This document shows, one piece after another, positions 7,981-15,613 of a stretch of DNA of 29,675 nucleotides. Origin of the DNA: an uncultured Fenollaria sp. (GTDB taxonomy: Bacteria; Bacillota; Clostridia; Tissierellales; Peptoniphilaceae). The stretch's first letter is position 1; every line of letters starts with the position of its first letter. The stretch is from contig NZ_CAMJVK010000016.1 in NCBI RefSeq assembly GCF_946221515.1, positions 1-29,675 of the forward strand, in the 5' to 3' direction. A program made the translations under genes and the position numbers. Under the pieces are notes generated by a model. That model was not told where the DNA came from. It ran no database searches and saw nothing but the letters and a program-made list of their open reading frames with translations.

Positions 7981-8463
7981 TTATTGTAACACAGCGCTCT
8001 TGACTATGTCAATGGCGGTCGCATCCGTTAGCTCGATTAAATCCGCTGGACTTATTTTTATTTGCAAACCAATTTTGCCTCCGCTCATATAAATATATTC
8101 CTTATCCATGGCCGATGCGTCTATAAATGTCTTAAGTTTCGTCTTCATGCCAATGGGTGGGCAGCCGCCATGCACGTAGCCTGTTAGTGGCAGTAAATCC
8201 CTTTGCTTAAGCATATCCACTTTCTTCGCACCAGCCGCCTTCGCCGCCTTTTTTAGGTCAAGCTCCATCGCCACGGGCACTATGAAAACAAAATGTTCCC
8301 CTTTATTCGTCTCAGTAACTAGGGTCTTGAAAACCATTCTTTCATCTTCATTAAGCGTACGAGCTACGTCAGTCCCACTAATTCCAAGGCTCGCATCGTA
8401 TTCAAACTCTTCATAATCTACGCCCGCCGCTTCAACGAGGCGCATCGCATTTGTCTTTTTCAT
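7981..8463 (-). CDS. ybaK: Cys-tRNA(Pro)/Cys-tRNA(Cys) deacylase, YbaK/EbsC family
   Basis: A 160-residue YbaK-family trans-editing enzyme that hydrolyses cysteine mischarged on tRNA-Pro. Family features are KTNAMRLVEAAGVDYEEFEY at the N-terminus, FKTLVTETNKGEHFVFIVPV, the Lys-rich KKAAKAAGAKKVDML, GYVHGGCPPIGMK with the substrate-pocket GCPPIG, and a final beta segment GGKIGLQIKISPADLIEL. Length is typical. The start at 8463 has AGGTGAT upstream. It is the first gene of a two-gene unit with the M16C peptidase and diverges from iadA. Confidence 0.93.
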   Translation of the reverse strand: MKKTNAMRLVEAAGVDYEEFEYDASLGISGTDVARTLNEDERMVFKTLVTETNKGEHFVFIVPVAMELDLKKAAKAAGAKKVDMLKQRDLLPLTGYVHGGCPPIGMKTKLKTFIDASAMDKEYIYMSGGKIGLQIKISPADLIELTDATAIDIVKSAVLQ

Positions 8464-8478
8464 AAAATCACCTAGTTT

Positions 8479-8507
8479 ATTATACCCAAAACTATTGTCA
8501 TAGTCAT
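8479..8507 (-). promoter_or_regulatory. Candidate promoter of ybaK
   Basis: Minus-strand ATGACT (8502-8507), 17-nt spacer, TATAAT (8479-8484). The -35 is partial (four of six consensus bases) but the -10 is perfect. It overlaps the divergent iadA promoter, so the two may compete for polymerase. Confidence 0.5.
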
Positions 8508-8523
8508 GCTTTTGTGCTATGAT
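8495..8523 (+). promoter_or_regulatory. Promoter of the isoaspartyl peptidase operon
   Basis: TTGTCA (8495-8500), 17-nt spacer ending in TGC, TATGAT (8518-8523): a good -35 with an extended -10. The predicted start site is near 8530, just ahead of the GTGGAGGTGG ribosome site of iadA. Confidence 0.7.
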
Positions 8524-8544
8524 TTACTTAGTGGAGGTGGATTT

Positions 8545-9657
8545 ATGCTGCTTGTTAAAAATGCAAATTATAATGGTAATGGTGTAGACATCTTATCTTT
8601 GGATAGCACTATTACTATAATAAAGGAAAATATAGAAAATTATTATGGGATTGAGGAGATAGATTTAAAGGGAAAAAGAGTTTTTCCAAGCCTTATCGAT
8701 GGCCACGTACACGTGACTGGTGGCGGCGGAGAGATGGGTCCTACGTCGCGCGTTCCCGAGATAAAGTACGAGGACATAATTATGGCTGGGGTGACGACGC
8801 TCGTTGGCCTGCTTGGGACTGACAGCACGACTCGTTCGGTCGAAAATTTGGTGTCGAAGGTCAAGGCGCTAAATGAGTATAACGTCAGAGCCTTTGCACT
8901 GACTGGCGCCTACGAGTTTCCTTCTAAAACCATAACGGGCTCAGTTAAAAAGGACATCACTTACATAAGTGAGATAATCGGCTGCAAGCTAGCAATTTCA
9001 GACCACAGAGCAAGTTACGTCACAGAAGACGAACTAGTAAGGCTAGCGAGCGAGTGCTACCTAGGCGGCCTCTTTGCCGGCAAAGTTGGCGAATTACACA
9101 TGCATACGGGCGGACTGGGCAAGGAAGGCCTTTCAAAAGTCTTCGCAGTCCTTGAAAAACACGAGATCCCAATCAAGGTCTTCAGACCGACGCATTGCAA
9201 AAACATAGTTGACGACGCAATTAAGTTTATGAATATGGGTGGATACGCGGATTTCACTGCAGGGGATGATGGTCTTGACGCGATCGACTACGCGATAAAG
9301 AACGCGCCATTCGATAAAATTACGCTTTCGTCGGACTCGAACGGCTCCGTGCCTATCTGGTCCGATGACAAGGAGCTCTTAGGTATAGGCGCTGCAAAGA
9401 TTACAGAGCTTTTCGACACTATAAAGGCGCTATCCCATAACTATGGCTATGGTCTTGGTGAGATGATTAAACTTGCCTCGACAAACGCAGCGAAGGCGCT
9501 TGAAATAGACCATATCACAGGCGAGATTAAGGAAGGACTTTCACTTGACCTCATGGCGCTTGACGATAATGACGACATAGACACAGTTATTAGCAAGGGC
9601 GTTGTTGAGATGAAGGATAAAAAGGTGCTTCGCAAAACTAATTTTTCTGATTTTTAG
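8545..9657 (+). CDS. iadA: Beta-aspartyl (isoaspartyl) dipeptidase
   Basis: A 370-residue amidohydrolase that cleaves L-isoaspartyl dipeptides, damage products of Asn deamidation and Asp isomerisation. Metal and catalytic residues can be matched to E. coli IadA: HVH (His54, His56) followed by the GGGGE loop, the carboxylated Lys148 in CKLAISDHR, His185 in GELHMHTGG, His217 in RPTHCKN and Asp264 in LSSDSNGS. The ATG at 8545 is chosen over an in-frame start at 8506 because GGAGG (8533-8537) lies 7 nt ahead of it; the earlier one falls in the promoter. The asparaginase-like gene starts 8 bp after its stop, so the two form an operon for isoaspartyl-peptide turnover. Confidence 0.93.
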   Translation: MLLVKNANYNGNGVDILSLDSTITIIKENIENYYGIEEIDLKGKRVFPSLIDGHVHVTGGGGEMGPTSRVPEIKYEDIIMAGVTTLVGLLGTDSTTRSVENLVSKVKALNEYNVRAFALTGAYEFPSKTITGSVKKDITYISEIIGCKLAISDHRASYVTEDELVRLASECYLGGLFAGKVGELHMHTGGLGKEGLSKVFAVLEKHEIPIKVFRPTHCKNIVDDAIKFMNMGGYADFTAGDDGLDAIDYAIKNAPFDKITLSSDSNGSVPIWSDDKELLGIGAAKITELFDTIKALSHNYGYGLGEMIKLASTNAAKALEIDHITGEIKEGLSLDLMALDDNDDIDTVISKGVVEMKDKKVLRKTNFSDF

Positions 9658-9665
9658 GAGGACTT

Positions 9666-10544
9666 ATGACGATTATAGCTACTTGGAAAATGGCATATGA
9701 AGGCACGAAGCTCGCACGTGAGGCGCTTTTAAGAGGCGCACCGCTTGAAGAAGCCTTGATTACTTTAATAAAAGACGTTGAGCTGAACGAAGATTTTCAC
9801 TCGGTCGGCTACAGCGGATTGCCGAATGAAGATGGCATAGTTGAGTGCGATGCAGCCATCATGAACGGAGACAACCTGCATTTTGGTGCGGTTGCTGGCC
9901 TTAGAAATATGAGGAGCGCTGTCTCAGTCGCTTATACGCTTATTGATAATGAATACAATAACTTTTTAGTCGGCGAAGGCGCTCTGAAACACGCTAAAGA
10001 AATGGGTTTTAAAGAAGAAGAGATGCTTACAGACGAAGCGAAAAAGCGCTGGCTCGAAGAAAGGGCGAAGAAACCAAAGGTATATAAGGGCCACGATACA
10101 GTCTGCGGGCTGATTGCAGAGAAAGGAAGATCTATCGCAGCTACATCGACCTCGGGCCTATTTATGAAAAAGATGGGCCGCGTGGGCGACTCACCACTTG
10201 TGGGCCCAGGTCTATATGCGGACAGCGAAGTGGGCGCCGCAGCTGCAACAGGCGTCGGCGAAGACATAATTAAAGGAACATTATCCTATGCAATAGTGAA
10301 TCTTATGGCAGGCGGACTAAGTCCTCAAGACGCCGCGACAAAGGCAGTCATGGATTTAGACGCAAAACTTAGGGCGAAGGGCGAAGAGCCGCGCGATTTC
10401 TCAGTAATTGCAGTAAATAAAGACGGAGCATGGGGCGCCGCCACAAATATAGCCGAATTTCCATTTATAGTAAGCGAAGCAAATGGCGAAACGAGTATGT
10501 ATATAGCGAGAGACTTTGGACGGGAAATAGAAAAGATTAAGTAA
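9666..10544 (+). CDS. Ntn-type asparaginase / isoaspartyl peptidase (glycosylasparaginase family)
   Basis: A 292-residue member of the asparaginase-2 (T2) family. These enzymes cleave themselves before a Thr that becomes the N-terminal nucleophile. Here the Thr is residue 145 in KGHDTVCGL, matching HDTIGMV of glycosylasparaginases; other family blocks are LHFGAVAGLRNMRSAVSVAY and the RVGDSPLVGPGLYAD pocket followed by GAAAATGVGED. The AGGAGG site overlaps the end of iadA. Co-transcription with iadA suggests a role on beta-aspartyl peptides or asparagine derivatives; a glycosylasparaginase role is an alternative that sequence alone does not exclude. The stop codon lies inside the first unit of a tandem repeat. 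Confidence 0.88.
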   Translation: MTIIATWKMAYEGTKLAREALLRGAPLEEALITLIKDVELNEDFHSVGYSGLPNEDGIVECDAAIMNGDNLHFGAVAGLRNMRSAVSVAYTLIDNEYNNFLVGEGALKHAKEMGFKEEEMLTDEAKKRWLEERAKKPKVYKGHDTVCGLIAEKGRSIAATSTSGLFMKKMGRVGDSPLVGPGLYADSEVGAAAATGVGEDIIKGTLSYAIVNLMAGGLSPQDAATKAVMDLDAKLRAKGEEPRDFSVIAVNKDGAWGAATNIAEFPFIVSEANGETSMYIARDFGREIEKIK

Positions 10545-10690
10545 GTGATTTTGATTAAGTAAGTGAAATTGATTTGAAAAGTGATTTTGATTAAGTAAGT
10601 GAAATTGATTTAAGAAGTGAAATTGATTAAAGAAGTGATTTTGATTAAAGAAGTGATTTTGATTAAAGAAGTGATTTTGATTAAGTAAGT
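10535..10690 (+). repeat. 18-bp tandem repeat, eight full units and a partial ninth
   Basis: Units of the form GATTAAGTAAGTGATTTT begin at 10535, 10553, 10571, 10589, 10607, 10625, 10643, 10661 and 10679 (partial), with a few substitutions (AAG/AAA, ATTTT/AAATT). The first unit contains the stop of the upstream gene, so the array looks like repeated copying of the gene's last codons. Because 18 is a multiple of three, an in-frame stop recurs in nearly every unit. Confidence 0.95.
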
Positions 10691-10691
10691 A

Positions 10692-10720
10692 AAAAGGCGA
10701 GGAAAACCCTCGCCTTTTGC
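10692..10720. terminator. Bidirectional terminator after the asparaginase gene
   Basis: AAAAGGCGAGG (10692-10702) pairs with CCTCGCCTTTT (10708-10718) around a 5-nt loop: a strong GC stem flanked by A and T runs. It lies between the convergent asparaginase and yoeB genes and can serve both. Confidence 0.9.
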
Positions 10721-10729
10721 TTTGTGTAT

Positions 10730-10990
10730 TTATTTTTCGTAATGACTTTTACATGAAATAATTATTATACTGTCGCCTTCAATCACATAAATTAATCTGT
10801 CTTCATGATTGATTCTTCGTGACCAATATCCTTTAAGTTGATGTCTTAAAGCTTCAGGCTTTCCAAGACCTTCAAACGGATGTCTACTTATATCTTTAAT
10901 AAGATCGTTAATTTTCTTTAAAGTTTGTTTATCTTTTGTTTGCCAATCTATATAATCTTTAAAGGCATTTTCGTGGAAGAGTACTTTCAT
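10730..10990 (-). CDS. yoeB: YoeB-family mRNA interferase toxin (Txe/YoeB)
   Basis: An 86-residue RelE-superfamily toxin that cuts mRNA in the ribosomal A site. The YoeB pattern is complete: WQTKDKQTLKKINDLIKDI, then HPFEGLGKPEALRHQLKG, then YWSRRINHEDRLIY and a C-terminal SCKSHYEK carrying the catalytic His83-Tyr84. Its ATG overlaps the antitoxin stop by 4 bp (ATGA), the usual coupling that makes antitoxin first. Confidence 0.93.
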   Translation of the reverse strand: MKVLFHENAFKDYIDWQTKDKQTLKKINDLIKDISRHPFEGLGKPEALRHQLKGYWSRRINHEDRLIYVIEGDSIIIISCKSHYEK

Positions 10991-11241
10991 TCTAAATCCT
11001 TTAACTCTACCAGATGCTCACCATTCTCAACATCTTTTGCTCTTCTTACAAGTTCCTTGTATTGCTCTGCGTCGCTCATAATATATGAATTTTCAATTAG
11101 ATTGTTATACTCTTCTAGGCTTATAACTACGACATTCCTGTTATCTTTTCTAGTTACCAAGACAGTTTCAATATTGTCAACAGCACGGTCACAGTATTCT
11201 TTTAAATTATTTCTTAACTCACTATAATTAACAGCTAACAT
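10987..11241 (-). CDS. yefM: YefM-family antitoxin (Phd/YefM)
   Basis: An 84-residue antitoxin. The N-terminal dimerisation and DNA-binding part reads NYSELRNNLKEYCDRAVDN, then VLVTRKDNRNVVVISLEEYN. An acidic C-terminal tail (AKDVENGEHLVELKDLE) would wrap the toxin. The ATG at 11241 has AGAGGTGAT upstream and is preferred over an ATG ten codons earlier that overlaps the -10. It precedes yoeB and should repress the shared promoter at a TGTAC dyad. Confidence 0.92.
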   Translation of the reverse strand: MLAVNYSELRNNLKEYCDRAVDNIETVLVTRKDNRNVVVISLEEYNNLIENSYIMSDAEQYKELVRRAKDVENGEHLVELKDLE

Positions 11242-11261
11242 AATATCACCTCTTTGACTAT

Positions 11262-11290
11262 ATTGTACCACATCTTGTACAATTTGTCAA
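11262..11290 (-). promoter_or_regulatory. yefM-yoeB promoter with inverted-repeat operator
   Basis: Minus-strand TTGACA (11285-11290), 17-nt spacer, TACAAT (11262-11267). An inverted repeat ATTGTAC-N8-GTACAAT (11262-11268 with 11277-11283) covers the -10 and most of the spacer. Known YefM/YoeB operators contain TGTACA-type half sites, so this is the likely autoregulatory site. Confidence 0.8.
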
Positions 11291-11310
11291 TATATTTTTA
11301 ATAGGCTTGA

Positions 11311-12030
11311 TTATAATAAAATCTTTCTTAATTCATCCGCGCTACTTGCCCAAGTAACTGCGTAATTTTTCGGTTTCACGCCGAAGTAGATGGCCTTCAT
11401 GCCGCTTGCGAGTGCGCCGAAAACGTCTGAGTCTATGTTGTTACCTATCATAATGGACTCCTCTGCTCTAACGCCAGCCGCCTTCATAGCGCCGAAGAAA
11501 AACTTCGTATCGGGTTTACCATAACCAAAGTCGCCCGAAGCGAAAACGTGGTCTACAAGCGTGTCAAGACCTAGCGTTTGCGCCTTTCTGTGTTGCACCT
11601 CGCTGATGCCGTCTGTGATTATGCCAATCTTGTGGCCGGCAGCTTTTAGGTCCTTTATAAGTTCTAGCATGCCGTCAATTGCTTCTGTGTAGTCGAAGCG
11701 CCTCTTCAAGAATGCCGCAAAAAATTCTTCTTGAGTAATTTCGCCCAAAATGTCCTTCACATCGCTATAAACCCCATTCTTGAATAGCTCTAGCCTTTCT
11801 TCCTCGTATGGCTCCTCCATAAGCATGTAGTCAAGTGGATCTATGCCGATGGTCTCGTTGTAGGCGAAGTCCAAATGCCTTATCATGCGCGAGCGAAGTG
11901 CAGTTCTTATGCGGCCTCTGAACTCGTCCGCATCCATCGCTATATGCAAATCCATTTGCGCGCGCTCAAAAATTAGTAAATTTGTTTTTGCTGTTTCTAA
12001 TATAGTATCGTCTAAATCGAAAAATATCAT
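11311..12030 (-). CDS. HAD-superfamily hydrolase, subfamily IA (phosphatase)
   Basis: A 239-residue haloacid-dehalogenase-type phosphatase. Motif I is FFDLDDT (nucleophile Asp5, acid Asp7), motif II is GIITDG, motif III is the Lys in YGKPDTKFF, and motif IV is IGNNIDSDVFGA. A helical cap of about 110 residues lies between motifs I and II, as in YjjG-like nucleotidases and phosphoglycolate phosphatases. The substrate is not determinable; a house-cleaning nucleotidase is one possibility. TGGAGG precedes the ATG at 12030. No terminator is visible before the yefM promoter, which starts about 20 bp after its stop. Confidence 0.88.
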   Translation of the reverse strand: MIFFDLDDTILETAKTNLLIFERAQMDLHIAMDADEFRGRIRTALRSRMIRHLDFAYNETIGIDPLDYMLMEEPYEEERLELFKNGVYSDVKDILGEITQEEFFAAFLKRRFDYTEAIDGMLELIKDLKAAGHKIGIITDGISEVQHRKAQTLGLDTLVDHVFASGDFGYGKPDTKFFFGAMKAAGVRAEESIMIGNNIDSDVFGALASGMKAIYFGVKPKNYAVTWASSADELRKILL

Positions 12031-12070
12031 TTATAAATATACCTCCAATAAATACAATAATAACATATAC

Positions 12071-12079
12071 ATTATAGCA
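12071..12079 (-). promoter_or_regulatory. Extended -10 promoter of the HAD gene
   Basis: Minus-strand TGCTATAAT is a perfect extended -10 with no convincing -35 at the right distance. It is followed by about 40 nt of leader and the TGGAGG ribosome site. Confidence 0.5.
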
Positions 12080-12121
12080 CATATTTATCAAATTGGGTAA
12101 GTATAATTAAAGGAGATAATT

Positions 12122-13027
12122 ATGGAAAACTTTTACCCCATCTACATGTACACGCCGATGCCCGAAATGCACAACGTCATGGTGCCTGTGACATCAGGCT
12201 GTTCCTACCAAAAGTGCCTATACTGCGATTTGAATTTTAGGCAGAAATTTCACGTCTTCAAGCTCGCCGAGATCGAGGACTATTTGCGTAAGGAGAAAAT
12301 TAAATACGACAATATGAGACGCAGCCCCAAGAAATTTACACTGCTTGAGGGTAATCCCTTATGCGTAAAAGCCTCTTTCCTTGAGAATGTCTTCGCTCTT
12401 ATACACAAATACTTCGAAGTAGAGTACATATCAATGTTTGCGCGTGCGACAGACGTCCTTCGCAAGACTGATGAGGAGCTACTTCGCCTTAAAGCCATGG
12501 GCATGGATAGGCTATGCCTCGGTCTTGAGAGCGGTTCGGACGATGTATTGAGCTTTCATAAAAAGGGTCACAGCGTGAGTGATAGCATAAGAGCCTGCAA
12601 AAAGCTTGAAAGGCTTGGCATCAGCTACTCGGTCTACATCATGCTCGGCCTTGGCGGTAAAGAGCTGACCCTGGCTCATAGAGAAGGAACGGCAAAACTA
12701 TTAAACGAGATAAAGCCATTCGAAATAGTCTTCGTGACGACTGTTATATTCAAGCGCGCGCCGCTTAAGGACCTCGTTTGCGCGAAAGAATTTACGAGAC
12801 TCCCCATAAAAGACGTTTTAGCTGAGGAAATATATATACTTGAAAGCCTTGAGAATAGTACAGTAATCAAGGCGACGCACAAGACCAATCCCTTGCCACT
12901 ACTTGCGAAATTCCCTGAAGGGAAAGAGGATACGCTAAGAAAATTGAAGGAGTATAGGGATAATAATAGTGAAAAAGAACTACGTAAGAATGAGATGAAA
13001 AAATGGACTGTGTGGGACAAAGAATAA
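12122..13027 (+). CDS. Radical SAM protein of unknown function
   Basis: A 301-residue Elp3-like radical SAM protein. The cluster-binding cysteines are in VTSGCSYQKCLYCDLNF (Cys27, Cys32, Cys35), a C-X4-C-X2-C spacing seen in some uncharacterised GCSxxxC families rather than the classic C-X3-C-X2-C. Other supporting segments are SMFARATDVLRKTDEELL and DRLCLGLESGSDDVL (the SAM-side GLESG strand), then SYSVYIMLGLGGKE. The C-terminal part is charged, without an extra domain I recognise. AAGGAGA is 5-6 nt before the ATG. It appears to be a single gene and I cannot assign a substrate. Confidence 0.88.
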   Translation: MENFYPIYMYTPMPEMHNVMVPVTSGCSYQKCLYCDLNFRQKFHVFKLAEIEDYLRKEKIKYDNMRRSPKKFTLLEGNPLCVKASFLENVFALIHKYFEVEYISMFARATDVLRKTDEELLRLKAMGMDRLCLGLESGSDDVLSFHKKGHSVSDSIRACKKLERLGISYSVYIMLGLGGKELTLAHREGTAKLLNEIKPFEIVFVTTVIFKRAPLKDLVCAKEFTRLPIKDVLAEEIYILESLENSTVIKATHKTNPLPLLAKFPEGKEDTLRKLKEYRDNNSEKELRKNEMKKWTVWDKE

Positions 13028-13240
13028 AAAACAACTGTATATGAACACAGTTACAGACCGTTAACAAAATATAAAAGCACGAGGGCATCTTGCTTATAGA
13101 GTTAAGAGTGGACGCCTCGGTCAAAACGTAATTTTTTTAAACATATGGGACTCCCCCCCAATTATCAAGCGGGATAGCTTTGATGATGGATGTGCCACGA
13201 AGAGCATTTTTATATATAATAAGAAAAAAATTAAAATACT
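13028..13240. other. Structured intergenic stretch, function unclear
   Basis: About 210 bp without a gene. AACTGT/ACAGTT could form a small hairpin just after the radical SAM stop. CGAGG near 13080 and CCTCG near 13115 can close a longer imperfect stem, followed after about 12 nt by a run of seven T (about 13132-13138), so this may be the gene's terminator or the end of a small RNA. A C-run (13153-13158) is unusual for this AT-rich DNA. No riboswitch class is recognisable. Confidence 0.4.
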
Positions 13241-13273
13241 TTACATTTCCCTTACATTTTTGGGTAATATAAT
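13241..13273 (+). promoter_or_regulatory. lemA promoter with 11-bp-spaced TTACAT repeats
   Basis: TATAAT (13268-13273) has no acceptable -35. Instead two TTACATTT repeats start exactly 11 bp apart (13241 and 13252), ending about 10 bp before the -10. This layout suits activation by an OmpR/PhoP-type response regulator. Confidence 0.55.
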
Positions 13274-13301
13274 AAGGAAAAGATATAAAAGGAGGAAGAT
13301 T

Positions 13302-13847
13302 ATGTTTATAGTAATTTTAGGAGCGATAGTAGTAGTTTTAATTTCGTACTACATAGGCCAACAAAGGCGTTTCGTATTTTTGGAGGAGAACGTTGACAAC
13401 TCTCTTGCCAACATCTCTGTCAATCTTAATTCGCGTTGGGATGCTCTAAAGGCGCTTGCTAGTGCGGTTAAGGCATACTCGGCTCACGAGTACGAATCCC
13501 TTGTAGGCATCATCGAAAAGCGTAGACCAGTTCTTAAAACTGCCGGCGATGTCAATGGCGATGAGGCTCTACTTGAAGGTGCTCTATCTAGGATAAATGC
13601 AGTTGCAGAGAGCTATCCAGAGCTAAAAGCATCAGAGCTTTATACTAAGACTATGGACTCGATTAACGACTACGAAAATAAAGTTAGAATGAGCCGTATG
13701 GTTTACAACGACTCAGTTACAAAGCTTAACAGAGACGTTAAGATGTTCCCATCATCAGTAGTTGCTTCGATGCTAAACGTGCATCCAAGAGAGTATCTGA
13801 CTGTTGATGACAATAAAAAGGACATGCCTGACTTGGAGTTTAGATAA
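13302..13847 (+). CDS. LemA family protein
   Basis: A 181-residue membrane-anchored helical protein. One N-terminal membrane segment (about residues 1-18) leads into the LemA coiled-coil bundle: NSLANISVNLNSRWDALKAL, then SYPELKAS, then RMVYNDSVTKLNRDVKMFPS and VVASMLN. The start at 13302 follows AAAGGAGGAAG; an in-frame ATG 14 codons earlier overlaps the -10. The stop and the next start overlap (TAATG), so translation is coupled to the DUF2207 gene, a pairing seen in many bacteria. LemA function is not settled; an envelope role is likely. Confidence 0.9.
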   Translation: MFIVILGAIVVVLISYYIGQQRRFVFLEENVDNSLANISVNLNSRWDALKALASAVKAYSAHEYESLVGIIEKRRPVLKTAGDVNGDEALLEGALSRINAVAESYPELKASELYTKTMDSINDYENKVRMSRMVYNDSVTKLNRDVKMFPSSVVASMLNVHPREYLTVDDNKKDMPDLEFR

Positions 13848-15613
13848 TGAAAAAAATACTCGCGACTATCCTCGCAGCTATAATTATAGTTTTTTCTGTA
13901 AATGCCTATGCTGCCTCGGATAGTATCGACTCGATTGATATAAAAGCTACGCTTATGGATGACGGTGCGCTTATGGTAACTGAGGTATGGAAAGCTACGC
14001 CCATGACTGGCACTGAGTTTTACATCCCAAAGACTAATATGCGTGACATAGTGATTGCGGATTTTAAAGTTTCTGACGAGAGTGGTCAGTACGAGACCGT
14101 TAATAATTGGAACGTCGATGCGTCCTTTGATGAAAAGGCCAGCAAATGCGGTATCAATGAGACTTCTGACGGCATCGAGCTCTGCTTTGGCAAGAGCGAT
14201 TTAAACAAGAACAAAACTTACACTTTGACTTACACCATGAGGAACGCGGCTCAAAGCTTTGACGATATGGACGGCTTCAACATTCGCTTTGTGAATGACC
14301 AGATGGACCCTGCTCCAAACAAAGTTTCTTTTGAATTAAGCCTTGCTAATGGCGAGATAAATGAGGGCAAAGCTCGTGTTTGGGGCTTTGGCTCAAGCGC
14401 AGACATCGTTTTCGAAGGCGGCAAGGTCATCGTTCACGAGATAAATGACTTTGGCCCCGCAAATCACCTAACAGTTTTATTTGGCTTAAATAAGGGCGTG
14501 ATCAATCCCATTAGCATGGGTAGTGGCAGCTTTGAAGATATGAAGGAAAGAGCTATGCAAGGCTCCGACTATTACGATCGTGAAGAAGATATTCAGGTAG
14601 AAGATAATAATGAAGATAATGAAGATGATTTTTATTATCCAGACTATAATACTGGTAATAATTTTAATAATGTATTCTTTGTCAGAAACCCCATTGTCAT
14701 ACCGATAATTTTCATTTTTATCGCATCAATCATTTCCATGATAGTATCTGGAGTGAAAAAATCAAGGATAAGCTCTGAGAATAGCCTGCCAAAAGATGTA
14801 AACTATTGGCGTGATTTGCCGATGAATGGAAATATCTTGCTTAACAGCGGCATTTATTCGGTGAATGAAAGTTTATCTGTGACAAATGTGGTCGCCGCCT
14901 ACTTTCTAAAATGGATTAAGGACGGCAATATAGAGCTTGTCAAGGAAAAATTTACTAAGGGACTGATTTTTAAGAAGGATGTTCTTGAGGACTGCTTTAA
15001 AATTATTAAAGCGCCCGAAACAGAGGACGTGATGGAAGAGCAGCTATATAAGCTGATTACAGCTGTGTCGGGCGATGACCTCGTGCTTAGAAACGATGAG
15101 CTTGTGAGGGCCTTTAACAGAGGAAGCGTTGCCGAAAATTTCGTGAAAAATTACAATAAAAATGCTAGCAGTGCGGCGGAAAGATTAAATTTAGTATATA
15201 AGAAGCCGGGATTTTTGCTATCAAGCTACGATGTTTTCACTGAGCGTGGTCGTGAAGAGGCAATTAAGCAAAAGGGCTTTATAAAGTTTTTGAAGGATTT
15301 CACTTTGATTAATGAGCGTGAAGCGGTAGAAGTCGCTCTATGGGACGAATATTTGGTGCTTGCGGCTCTGTTTGGCCTTGGCGAAAAAGTTTTGGAAAAG
15401 TTTAAAAGCCTTGATCCAAGCTACACTTACGCTGGATATACGGGCCTTGACCCAGTTCTTATGTATCGTGTTGTAAATAATATCGGCACATCAGTCAACC
15501 ACGCCTACCAAAGCAATCGCTCTTCGTCAGCCTCACATGGTGGAGGCGGAGGGATGTCGTTTGGCGGTGGAGGAGGATTTAGTGGGGGCGGAAGTGGCGG
15601 TGGCGGACGGTAA
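13847..15613 (+). CDS. DUF2207 family membrane protein with Gly-rich tail
   Basis: A 588-residue protein of the DUF2207 (YciQ-like) family. A signal peptide (about 1-22) precedes an extracellular beta-rich domain (about 25-215: SIDIKATLMDDGALMVTEVW and TLTYTMRNAAQSFDDMDGFN are typical). An acidic Asn/Asp/Glu linker (245-275), one membrane segment (about 282-302), a cytoplasmic region with winged-helix-like segments, and a C-terminus of nearly pure Gly/Ser (about 565-588, SHGGGGGMSFGGGGG) follow. It is translationally coupled to lemA. Molecular function is unknown; membrane placement beside LemA suggests a joint envelope-associated complex. Confidence 0.88.
   Translation: MKKILATILAAIIIVFSVNAYAASDSIDSIDIKATLMDDGALMVTEVWKATPMTGTEFYIPKTNMRDIVIADFKVSDESGQYETVNNWNVDASFDEKASKCGINETSDGIELCFGKSDLNKNKTYTLTYTMRNAAQSFDDMDGFNIRFVNDQMDPAPNKVSFELSLANGEINEGKARVWGFGSSADIVFEGGKVIVHEINDFGPANHLTVLFGLNKGVINPISMGSGSFEDMKERAMQGSDYYDREEDIQVEDNNEDNEDDFYYPDYNTGNNFNNVFFVRNPIVIPIIFIFIASIISMIVSGVKKSRISSENSLPKDVNYWRDLPMNGNILLNSGIYSVNESLSVTNVVAAYFLKWIKDGNIELVKEKFTKGLIFKKDVLEDCFKIIKAPETEDVMEEQLYKLITAVSGDDLVLRNDELVRAFNRGSVAENFVKNYNKNASSAAERLNLVYKKPGFLLSSYDVFTERGREEAIKQKGFIKFLKDFTLINEREAVEVALWDEYLVLAALFGLGEKVLEKFKSLDPSYTYAGYTGLDPVLMYRVVNNIGTSVNHAYQSNRSSSASHGGGGGMSFGGGGGFSGGGSGGGGR

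Noticed and set aside
10535..10696. The tandem array as a CRISPR
   Set aside because: Units are contiguous 18-mers without spacers and no cas gene is present.
12867..13124. An 85-codon minus-strand frame antisense to the radical SAM gene
   Set aside because: It mostly mirrors the radical SAM coding sequence and has no supporting signals.
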